The translations under genes and the position numbers were made by a program. A stretch of 64,000 bases of DNA, taken from positions 81,059,666 to 81,123,665 of the forward strand of contig NC_133900.1 in assembly GCF_964199755.1 (NCBI RefSeq). Reading direction: 5' to 3'. This DNA is from Larus michahellis. Lineage: Eukaryota; Chordata; Aves; Charadriiformes; Laridae. How positions within the stretch are numbered: position 1 is the stretch's first letter; each line of letters begins with the position of its first letter. The notes beneath the pieces were generated by a model. It had not been told where the DNA came from and searched no databases. It worked only from the letters and a program-made list of their open reading frames with translations. This document shows, piece by piece, positions 36,201-48,200 of this stretch.

Positions 36201-39200
36201 GGCTATGAAGAAAGTACTTGGGGGGGCAGATGACAGACTGATGTCTGGGACAGAGCTGAAGTGGACAAGGGTGTGCATGTCCTAATGAGCACCTTTCTTT
36301 GGTTATTCTCAGCATTAATAGTAGAATCACAGAATGGTTAGAGTTGGAAGGGACCTTAAAGATCATCTAGTTCAACCCCCCTGCCCTGGGCAGGGACACC
36401 TCCCACCAGACTAGGTTGCTCAAAGCCCCGTCCAACCTGGCCTTGGCCAGTGATAACGGCATCCACAACTTCTCTGGGCAACATGGGCCAGTGTCTCACC
36501 ACCCTCACAGCGAACAATTTCTTCCTAACATCCAATCTAAATCTCCCCTCTTTCAGTTTAAAACCATTACCCCTCATCCTATGGCTCCCCTCCCTGATCC
36601 AGGGTCCCTCCCCACCTCTCCTGGAGCCCCTTTAGGGACTGGAAGGGGCTCTAAGGTCTCCCTGGAGCCTTCTCTTCTCCAGGCTGAACCCCCCCAGCTC
36701 TCTCAGCCTGTCCTCACAGCAGAGGGGCTCCAGCCCTCCCAGCATCTCCGGGGCCTCCTCTGGCCCTGCTCCAGCAGCTCCGTGTCCTTCTGCTGTTGGT
36801 GCCCCAGAGCTGGAGGCAACACTGCAGGGGGGTCTCCCCAGAGCGGAGCAGAGGGGCAGAATCCCCCCCTCGCCCTGCTGACCACACTTCTTTTGATGCA
36901 TCCCAGGATGCAGTTGGCTTTCTGGGCTGTGAGCGCACATTGCTGGCTCATGTTGAGCTTCTCATCTACCAACACCCCCAAGACCTTCTCCTCAGGGCTG
37001 CTCTCAATCTGTTCTCCACCCAGCCTGGATTTGTGCTTGGCTTTGTCTTGAGACTAGTGTGACAGAGACTGGCTCATTTCTCTCCACTTTGGCCTCCATT
37101 TTAAATTATGTTAGGCTAAGGATCTTAAAAAGTTTTAATAACTGGAACATCATCTGCCTGCTTTGCTTGTTCCTTGGGTGTAGTTTCTGTCGGATCGATT
37201 CTGGTTTGTTAGTCTGTGATATTTAGCCTCATAGCTATTTTGCTTAATTAGTCTAATATTTAGCAGATGTGGTCTTCATTCTGTCTGTGGGTCGCATTGC
37301 TGAGCATTTTTGTTTGCAGTGATCTAGTCTTTCTCTCTAACTTCTGCTAGTTTAATCAAAAATTTTGTGGAATGAACTGGAATGTCTGTTATTTTAGAAC
37401 ATCGGTCTTGTATAGATGACTGTCAGTAAGTCATTTTTGTGCTCTTAGAGTCCATATTACTGAGGAGAATGCAGGTAAAAACAGATGTTTCCACTTCTGA
37501 CCCATAATAGGCTGAAACTGCAAGACAAAACCATTGTCAAGCTGAAGAATTATATGCAGTATTTTGTGTCCCTGCTGCTTCTTGTATGAGTTGATCCAGT
37601 CAGCCGCAGACCTGTGGACAGTCATGATTGCATGGCCAGTTGATGGACAGCTGAAAGAAACAGCAAAGCACAGATGCAAGTACCTTCTGCTTCTCTCCAT
37701 GGGTCTGACAGGTAGGAAGTGCTGCTCTGTTCGATATAGAATATAGCATCTGCCAAAGGCTTGTGAGTCCAACTCCGAGCTCTGTGTTTAAACTAGGCAA
37801 GAGGTATCCTTGAAGAAGACATCCAAGATTGATTTAAAATAGCAAGTGGTGTCAAATCTGTTGTGTGCCTTGAGGTATTTTACTGCTTCAGAACTCACTC
37901 TGGGAAAGGTCCAGTTTGAGCCCCAGTTCCCAAAATTCCTTTGGATTTGAATTTTCCCAGCTGAGCAAATAGATTGTACAGGGTGTGAGAGGGAAGAATT
38001 GATGGGAATGGAAGTAGAAGTCAGGAAATAATTAGATTATGTGGTATGTTACCTCAGCTTGACAAAAACCCAATCTGTATTTCATTCATTCTGATTCCAT
38101 GGGAAAATAGACCTTTTAGTACTTTCTTATAAGTCATAAGAAAGAAAGGAAGATACCTTATTAATATATATTCTTAAATGTAGCTATATTGCTTGAAATT
38201 AATATATAGTATGTAAAGTTGTATTATAGGTAGATATGAATGAACATATGCTGTAAAAGTGTCTTACACTGTAGAAAGAATTGTCCTTTTGCTCCGTTTA
38301 ATTTCTTGTCATTTATAGTAGGATACAGTAATGGCAGAAATGGAGCTATTCTTTATCTTCCATGCGACTATAATGGGAAAAAAAGAGAGCGGGTGTTCTG
38401 AGTATATATAGTGGGGAAAATGGAGATCATGGGAAAATCATCCAGACATGAAACAATCTTGAAATAGACTGGGATAAATTATCTGGACCTTCTAAGTTAC
38501 TTCCAGGATAATAGTGACAGGGGGGTCACCCACAAGCTGTATGAATCTGCTGCTTGTGTATTATTTGCCTTTCCTTTCAGATGTTGCAGTGTTGTAGGCT
38601 GGCACCCATTTTCTGTACTTAGAACTAGACCAGTGACTCAGGTCAGAAGTCACAGTTCCGATACAATAGATAGATCTTTACGTAATTGAAAATAGTCTCT
38701 GCAGCTTCCATGCATTTCCATCAGTGCCATGCTTCATTTTTGTGAGGCATTTTTGAAGTTGCAGGCTTTCGCATTCGCTGGGAGTAACCCACAGGCAGGA
38801 AGAGCTAGAAGAACGAAAAGTTGTGAGACAGCAGCATCCCTGATACCCAGCAGCTTATTATTATACACTTTTGTCTCCTGTTCTGCCCCTCACATCTGCA
38901 AAGCAAGATTAAAAAACCCTTAAGCAGAGCACTCTTCTTCCCATTTTCCCTCCACTTCTAAAACACTCTCACTTCCAGAAAGAAGAGATCCCATTGATAC
39001 GGCTTTTGGGAAAACTACCCTAAAGCTGTGCACTTTCTCCTACTGGGCACTGCTGAGCAGGGGAGGTTGTTCTCAGCTTTGAGCAGTAGTAATGGGGGTG
39101 GGAGGAGGTTGGTTATAGCAGGGGATGAGAAGCACGCATTTACATAGGCTCCTTTTCCCTGCCACTTCTCTGCTCTCCAGCGAGCGTGGGTTTATTTTAG

Positions 39201-42200
39201 CATTGGCCTTCTGAAGCAGGATTAATTTTCCCCTGAATAGGTCAGCCTGGGACAGAGCCAGACTCCATGGCCCTTCCATAGCGGGGGTGACTCGGGAAGC
39301 CGGAGATACCTACTAAGCAGACAGTGCCTCTAAGTGCTGGGTCTGTGCCCAGTGCAAGAGAAGTATCCTGGAGTAACCTTTCTGATAAACAGGAGAAAAA
39401 TCCCTGTGGGGTCTTTTTTCAGAGGCTGGTGTCAGGCTGAGCCAGGCACTAGTGCTGCCCTCTGCTGTTGGGATTCAGGAAAAACGTAAAAGGCAGTGAT
39501 AAAATCCAGCAAAACGTTAACAGAATATATCTAGGAAAGCAGCAGTATGTGAATACATGAATTATTTCACCCTCTCGTTTCATATAGTGCTTCAATCAGT
39601 TGAAATGTGCCCTCATATCTTCACTAGCAGTTCGGTTGGTAGTAACAGAATATAGCTAATAGTTGTATTGTTCTTTAGCACTGGTATTGTCCTCGATGCA
39701 AAGCATCTTATGACCCAGAAATCATACTTTCTGACATGCTTGTTTGTGTTTCAGTGCGCAGGTGAGATGCAGAGGAAGGAATTTCCATTAGTAAGTCAGA
39801 TTTCTGTAACTTTGTTATTTTGCTTCTTATTATCTAGAATTATTAAATTCCTTACTTAAAAATACTGGAGATAAAGTTGTGTAGAAAGCTACAGCCATCC
39901 AAAATTACTCTTGTTTAAGTGTAGGATGCATAGAGGTGTCTAGGACTTTTTTTTCTGTAGCTGATCTGTGAGCCAGTGTGGAAGCAAAATGGAAGTAATA
40001 TGATATTTCCATCAGAACTAGGGGGAAGTGCCATGGAGGGGCATTTCCTGGCCTTAACGCAGTACAACCCTGCTAGACGTGGGGCGTGGGTAGCACTGAA
40101 CCCTTGCACATCTGCAGATGTCCTTGGTAGCTGTAAGAGCTGCACTTGGGGCTCTGTTCTGGAGCAGAACGGCCACATCTGGGCTGACTTCAAGGCCCTA
40201 CAGAAGTAAACGGGTTTGTGGTACATGATTCAGGAAAACCACTACTTCACTTCCCAAAACATATTACACTGTTAAGCCTTGATTTTCTTCTTAATGATTT
40301 TGTCTTTAAATGTGGTATTCATGTTTTGCTTTTTGATACTGATTTTAAAATCCTTGCCTTCTATTTCTTTGTCTCGGACGTACTGTCCCGACTGCGTGGG
40401 GCTTTGATTTAGCTAAATTAGCTTGATTCCCAACATGACTCAGAGAACACAAGTGGTGGCTCCCTTTTAAAGAAAAGCAACTTCTCACTTTCTCACTAGT
40501 CCAAAAAGAAATAGTCTAAAAAATCTAAATAAAGGCAGAACTGATCAAAAACACTGTGACTCACTGCGGTACAGTGATAAATAAAAGCACCTGTGGTCAT
40601 TAACTGTGTCAGCAACTCAAAAAATTGTTGTACGATGTGCAGAGGTTTGTGGTGACTTTTTATGCAGCAGTTCATGGATGATAAAACAAATCAAACCTTC
40701 TATCAAAATGTGTAAGTTAATGATTTTTAGGAGTGTGATTTCACTTTGGGAAGTGGCTGTAACAGTGGAGCTGTGAGGCTGCTCATTGGCTCCCCCTGCC
40801 TCCAGGAGCGAGTATTTTAATTTCTGTTAGAGAAACCCTTTTCTAACATTCAGGCCTGCAACCTCAAGCTGAGCTTTAAAGGCAAGGCTTTTTCTGCTTA
40901 TGTTATAAACAATAATCAGGCCGTTAACTCTGAGCCTATTTGAGGGAAGACAGAGAACCAATAAAAGTGCCTGTTTAACTTTCCTTTCCACTTGGTTTGC
41001 TCTTCAGTTTGGGGATCATTTGGTTTAATTTCCCAGGCTCCCAAATCAGAAGAGAGAGGAGAGAGACTATACCATTGCCTGGCAGGGATGATGATTTGCT
41101 CAAATAATATTTGCACTTCAGGGGGGGGTGGCAGGAGGACTTGGTTGCCTAGAACAATGATTGTATTGCTCTCTACATAGCCAGGTTTTGGGTTGGCTAG
41201 CATTTGTAGCAGAAAACAGTTCTAATGGGAGTTAAAAAATTGATCAGTTTTACTCTCAGAATTTGGGAGTATTGGCTGAAAAAAGTAGAAACGGGTAAAA
41301 TCTTATTGTGTCTTTTCTTTCATAGATTTCGCAGAGAAATAGGAGATGGCAGAATCAGTCCAGCATCTGGTGTGACTGCAGTTGGAGCCAAGTTGGCAAA
41401 CTTGTTTCAGTCTGATTTCATGTCACTCTTGGCCACGTTCTGGTAAGCATCTGTCCAATTGCATTTATTTTGTTTTATTTGTGAGCCCTTTGTGAGTGTA
41501 AACTGCTGAAGTCTGAAATTTGAAACGCAGAAAAATCACCTGTGATAGAAGAGGGGGATCTTTTTCCAAAGGTCTTTGGACAGGATCCCACAGTTTGATG
41601 CTACCTCACGGGGACCTTCTGAGACATGTCAAAAAATCATGCATTAGAAATGTTTGTATCTCTCCGTTATAGTTAGCTAGTTCACATGCAGATGAGGACT
41701 CTGTGGGACAGGTGAACTGCACACCTCTTTCCTGCCTGTACCAATCCTGCTGTGGGAGAGTGGCTGAGAATTCATGGGCTCGATTGTAGGGAAACTGGCA
41801 GCAACCACCAAGTTTATTTCAGGAAGGGATGTTTGCACACACTTGCAAAGACAATCAGCCTTCTTTCTGTAGGTGTCTTTTATAGATCCTAGGTCTTTGG
41901 ATGCTAGGGTAGATCTTCCTAATTTTTCTTTTTTCCTTTATTTTTTTCTCATTTTTTGGTTACCGTGAGTTGCTCTGCGAAGCCTCCTCCACCAGTGTGC
42001 TCTCAATCCATTACAGAGGCAGACAAACCACAAGAGGAATCCTCAGTCCCTCTCACCTTTGCACTTCTCCTGCAATATGAAGCTGACATATAAATGGTTT
42101 AAGGAGCCAGGTGGAAATATCCCTTGTGGAAGAGAATCCCTGGTAGCTTAGAAACCTTGGCATCTGGCTAAACGTCAGCTGGTGGGTGTCTTGCATGCTC

Positions 42201-45200
42201 CATTCATTGCCTACTTCTTCCCCTGGTTTTATTTTCAAACCAGAAACACCAGCCCCTGGACCGCAGAATGATGCCCACTCTCTTTTTTTGTAGAATGCTG
42301 TGACTGCCCTGCAGTTGGGACCTGGCAGTGTTAGCAAAACCAAGTGTGGATCTCATGCTATTTGTTTATTGCTCATGCTTCTTAACTGGAGACTGGGGGC
42401 TTTCTCAGTGCGGTAGCCATTATTCTGAAGGAGTTCTGGTCGTAGAGGACCAGTTCAGAAGTAAATGTTTAATTTGAAACATGCCAGCAAAGTGTCCTCA
42501 GTGATTCACTCCTGCGCTCAGTTGGTTGTTTGAGGTCCCTGACATGTTGTTTATATAAGGCAGTATTTTTTGTAAACTCAGTTAAGTCTTACGCCATTCC
42601 TGTACAGTGTGGGCTGGAGCTGTATACTGGGAGGGGGAAGGGAGACAGTTTTCCACTTACCATATAGGGTAGGCAACATATTTGAAATGAAATTGGACCC
42701 TTTCTCCAAGTGATGGAATCTCTGGTTTAAATAGGTCAATCCTTTCACTAACCTAGGGCTCATTTGCTTTCAATGGGTATGAAATTGTGTTTTCTTAGTA
42801 TTGTTTTGTCTTTTTTACATTTTTCTGAGAAAACTGGACAAATTCAAGAGAAAGGTGATTAGTCAGCAGGAATTTCAGGCAGCAATTGAGTACAGGTAAG
42901 AGTGATTTTCTTTATCCAAAACCATCTAGCTGTGGGGAGACAGAATTTTAACTTCCTAGGAATGTTTTCTTAAGCACCCTTTTTCACAGTGCCTGCGGCC
43001 AAGTGCATTCAGGGCACGCATTTGTGTTTCTGTATAAGGGAAACTATGCGAAGTAACCAGATTATTTAAGGGGCAGGGAAATAATGGATTTTCTAGTTGA
43101 TCTTTTATTTTCAAGCCACAGCTGGACAATCCTCTGCCACCTCCCCATCCTCAGTGTGCCCAACACTGAAGACTAAAAATCTGACAAGCTTTTCATTGTT
43201 CTTCAAATGATTATTCTTTCATGTCCCGGTCAGTCACATTAGACATTCTTGTCCTTTGTCCAGAGCAGTGTGGTATCTGTAGCTTCAAGTGATTGTACAG
43301 ATCACTAAATGTCCTGTATCTTTAAGGGGAATATTGTATGATTACTTGGTTTTATTCCCATTTTATTCTGAAGCTTCAAGAGTTGTCTCCCTGGGTACAC
43401 ATTTCCTGACATCCGTCTCTAACAGAGAGATCTCAACACCGTTCAGGAATGAGTTTGACAGCTCCTGATAATGCTTTGATTACAGTCTGTCTAAATGTGT
43501 GGAGGCATCAGCTTCATGGTGGCTATTAGTCACCAACTTGTATTGCTTCGGCACAAATTTTCCTCCTCTTCAGCACTTCCCTGTAGGTCAGATTTATTTC
43601 AGATTTTTAGGCCACAAATTGGAGTTTTTACTGCTGTCAGGTGTCTTCACAGCAACAGATCTCTTTACACATGGGCCCTCTTTTGGACGGAAGCCCAGCT
43701 GCACCCAGTTTGTTTTTGCTGGCTGTGGTATACCTGTGGATGGCTTGCACAGAGTCTTCAGGATTCTTTAGCCATTTCACCCCTTTCACCGGGGCATTTC
43801 TGGGTGTTGTCCTGGATAGAGAGGAGTCACTCTGAGCTGGAAAATAACGAGTGATGGTTGGAGGAGATCCCACTTCCTGCTCCCACAGATATAACCCAAG
43901 TCTCACCAAGATTGTGGAGGATGTGAAGCTGTCCTGTCAAACAGCTTAGAAACTGGTGTTCATAGAGAGCTTTCTTCTGTGTTTGCCTCTGGAAATAGAT
44001 TCCTTTTTGCATTGCTTATTCCAGGCTGGGGACAGCAGGCTCTGCTACACCTCCTACAGTCTCCTTTCCACTAGGAAATAACAGCTGTCTTAGATCTCAC
44101 CAGTAGCTATAGGTCTTCCCCGGTTCTTTCTATCTCGCTTTTTCAATGGATATATTTAAAGGGACCCATGTTCTGATGACGGCAGGTCCAAGTATTTGTA
44201 TCTGCATGAGGAAGCAGATGACTTCATGAGTTACCACCCAAAACCGTTTCTGAGTTCTGGACTTCTTTCTTGGCAGTCAGCTCCTTCAGAGAGAGAAACT
44301 GCTTGGAGACAGATGAGTCCTCACTAATTCCCATCTTGTCTGTGTGATCTAGGAGAATGTTCTGAGAAAAAAAAAAAAAAAAGGTTTTTACCATCTTCGA
44401 AGCCACTGGCACTGAACACAATACTCATTTCCAGAAATGAAAAGTTGTGATGGAGTGCTGCACGTATCAGTTCAAGCCCCAACAGGCAGGGCATCACCAT
44501 TCTCTAAACTCCCCATTCAGAAACAGCTGAACAAGGCGAAGCAACACTATAAGAACACTCAGAACTATAGCATCACCTTGTCTTGGAGGTGCTATTTCAG
44601 TACATTGTTGCATTATCAACATAGCGAAAGACTGGAGTTGGACCATCAGCTCTGAAATGCCTCTCTGCCTATCTGCTATGAAAAGCTAATTGAATAATTG
44701 TGGTGGATTTGCCCGGCCAGGAGCTAAGCACCCACACAGCTACTTGCTCAATCCCTCCCAGGCAGGACAAGGGAGAGAACAGGAAAGCAAAAGAGAACAG
44801 ATCAAAAGCAAGAAAACTCTTGGTTTGAGGTAAAGATGGTTTAGTAAGTGAAGGAAAGAGGAAAAATACAAAGTGATGCAAAGGCAATCACTCACCACCT
44901 CCCACAGGCACACTGATGCCCAGCCGGTCTCTGAGCAATGGATACGATAGCTACCTTGAAAGACACTCCTACCACTGCTTTTTATTGCTGAGCATGACAG
45001 TGTATGGTATGGAATAACCCTTTGGCCAGTTCTGGTCAGCTGTCCTGGCTCTCTCCCCTCCCATCTTCTTGCACCCAGCCTCCCCAGCCCACTCACTGGA
45101 GCAGGGCAGCATTAGCAAAAGAGAAAGCCTTGACGCTGTGCAAGCACTGTTCAGCAATAGACAAAAGACTGGTCTTTTAGTCACAAATCCAAAACACAGC

Positions 45201-48200
45201 AGCATATGGGCTGCTATGAAGTTAACTCAACTCCAGCCAGACCTGGTACAACTGAGCTGCTTAACACTAGTGCAGAGTAGATCAGAAAATGAGGGTACAA
45301 TTTCAGAGCTGGCATAAGGATCCAGATGACTCAATGGCAGCTCTCAGCTCCTTCTCCTTCCAGACACATATTCCCCATCTCTTCTCACGTCAGCATTAAC
45401 AATCATGCAGCCTTGCAAAACCTGAGTTTTCAGCACGTCCTCAGTAGAGAGCTGAAGCTGTTACGTAGGTGTGGGGCTGGGAATGTCTGGCTGGGCTAGG
45501 GAAAATGACAGAAGTGACCTTTCTGGAATAGACATGTCAGTTTGTGACATAGCTGGGTGGTTGTTATACTGTGGTTGTACTTCATCATTCTTATATACCC
45601 CTAATTAATCTCCCCAACCTCCACTTATTTCCTTTTAAGTGACTACCGTCACCATGTGGTTGGTAACTCCTGCTTCAGCTTTAGAGCAGTTAGCTAGAGA
45701 AAACTCTATACGCAAAAAAGTATCTAATGGTTTGGTTCTCTGAAGCTGTGATGCATGAATCTCTCATTAATAGTTAACTAGAAAAAGGAACATATGCTAC
45801 AGAACTAGATACAAAAATTGCTCATATAGTATGTATTTCAATGCAATATGGGTAGAGGAGATTAATTTTTTACTTTGTGTGCTTTTTCTTAGTGACTCTC
45901 TACACAGGTCCTTCGAATGTGATATACAGTGTACAGTATTTTACAACTTTTTTGTTGTTGTTGTTCAATATGAAACATCTACAACAATGTGGGAAGGTTT
46001 CCCTATGAAGTTTCGCTTCTGAAAAACCGAAGTGGTATTTTTGGAATGTCCTTTGCCACTAGGTGGCAGGGCGGCCTTTGGATAAAGGAAGCCCTAAATG
46101 GGCTGTGTTCAGCACTAATTTGCTCTCGGCCTGGTAAATCTCTCCTTGAACTTATCCTCATGCAGCGAGGAGCGGGTGGAGTGCTGGAGAGAACTGTAAT
46201 TATGTTGTGACCCTTTGACAGCAACTGGCATGCAGCTTTTAATTTTCTTCAGTACAATAGCTGTCTTAATTGAACTTCACAGAGCTTGGCATAATAAGAT
46301 AATACAGAAAAGCTGTGTTTTAACCACAATTAAACCACAAGTCAGTGTTGGTGAATTTGTTGGAGAAACCTCTGCCTTTTGTACATGTGCTGTGTTTGCT
46401 GTGCCAAGTTCTGAAGTGCTCAATCAGTCCTTGAAGTGAAGTGCAAAGAGGAGACTTGGCCCAAGTTGTGACCTTGGAATCTGGCTTTAAATAGTTTGGA
46501 CTGGCAGTTTGCTGCAGGTGGAAGATCCAGTTAGCATTTAGAAGAGTTAAGAGCTCTAATTTTCCCTCTTTCACACCAGTTTCATCTTAGTGTAACCCTG
46601 ATAAATTCAACTGAATGAAACTTGTGTAATGGTGCTAAGAATCAGGATGCTTATGGTTAGGCTGGACTTGAATACTAAGACGAGGAAGTTGTGCACATTT
46701 GCTGATCCCAAATAACAGGTGCATCTGGACAAAATGGGTGTAACACCTTTCCGTTCTCACACGGAGCATTACGCATTGGCAAGTGGAAATGACCATGTTA
46801 TAATCACATCCGTGTCCTGAGCCTGTGAGCTAACGAGAGTCAAAGGTAAAAGATGTACCAAACTGGGTGCTTTGTCATAGTTTTTGTAGCATTACACTTC
46901 CCTACTAGAGAGACACATCTAGAAAACTCGTAGGGAAATTCTCAATATTTTGAATTTATTGTTTATTTGATAGGAAGCTAATTTTTAAATTACTTGACTC
47001 ATTTAAAAAGTACAATGACAAGTTAACATTGACCTTATCATGGCATATGATACTCAATGCAATTGGTGAAAACAAAATAAATGGACAAAAATGTCAGCGT
47101 TTTCAAGTTTCTGTGCTGTGGTGTTTGAAATTGATTTATTTATCTTTTTCTGGAATGGTTTTTTATACTTTATTCCAAAAATCTAAAAATTCACTTACAA
47201 ATATTTCAAATTAGTTCATTTATAAAAGGAGTGTTGTTGACAAAATGGAAAGTGTAAGTTCAGTGAAAAAAATACGTAGTGAAAAGCTGTTTCAGAGAGG
47301 CTATTGTTCAACACATTAACTTGTGCAAAAGATATTTTCAAATGGTGTATGATGTGACATGTTGTGCAGTTTTTGTATCATCACATTTTTAGAAGTTCAG
47401 TGGTATTTGCCACTGGCTAAGCTTTATTACAAATGACACTGCTTAAGCCTGTTGAATCATGACTTGGATCCTTCGGCTTTAATGAAATAGAAGAACTTTT
47501 TGCCAAGTTTTGCCCACACTCCGTTTGGGAAAGATCTACATCTGCTTTCAGAGGAAAAAGGTATCAGCTTTCCTAGTCTGTTACACAAGGATATAGCTCT
47601 CTTGAGGCTGCCTGCATTGCGCGTACACTACTCTTACACTACTTGGCCTTCTTACCTCTCTTACTCATCTGAGTGCAAGGGCAGATTTTAGAGCAAGTGG
47701 ATTTCCAATCATATTTGGACTGGAGTTGAACATGTGTTTTTCCAGGGTATCAGACATGAAGTATCTCCAGGAAATGCTGTATTTTGCTATAGCAAGGGAA
47801 GCTGTATTTTTAGCATCCTTGTGGGCACGAGGGAGCAGCTGCAGTGTGCAGATCCCAGCGGTGAGGAGAGCAGGCAGCCCTGGGTAGCGCTGGCAAAGCT
47901 GCAGCTGGTACACTGCTTCTTGCTTGGTGGAATTGCCCAGGCAGCCTCTGTGAAAATGAACGGAGTGGCAACTGCTTTAGTCCATGTAATGTAAGATTTC
48001 TGGCTTGCTGTAGCAAAAATACCTCCAAGCTAGTTGTGACATTTTTAAAATTCTTTTTCAGAGAAATCATCCTGGGTGGCTGAAAAGCTCTTCTTCCTTT
48101 TTATATCACTTTTTGTTTGTTTGTTTTGTAATACAGACTCTCTTTTGCTACCTGCACTGAATGGCCTCCTGTTGCTGTGTCTGAATTCTCTTCAGAAATC

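Larger units (their letters stand above)
33591..41325 (+). other. Intron of the EF-hand gene (7.7 kb)
   Basis: Contains two CR1 fragments (34536-34632 and 36321-37050), a paired GATA motif at 35483-35495, a CTCF-like motif at 39455 and a short, phase-preserving exon-like segment at 39755-39790. The rest is AT-rich with no recognised gene. Confidence 0.5.

Noticed and set aside
36416-37062. 211-codon + strand frame
   Set aside because: It is the antisense of the inverted CR1 element, not a gene.
42290-42350. Strong-looking acceptor (tctttttttgtag) between exons c and d
   Set aside because: Joining exon c to it also produces TGA, and the frame that stays open does not match the required phase, so it does not rescue the junction.
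43495-43909. Overlapping frames of about 90-120 codons on both strands
   Set aside because: No domain or splice support. They lie inside the EF-hand gene intron and may be part of an unrecognised old repeat.
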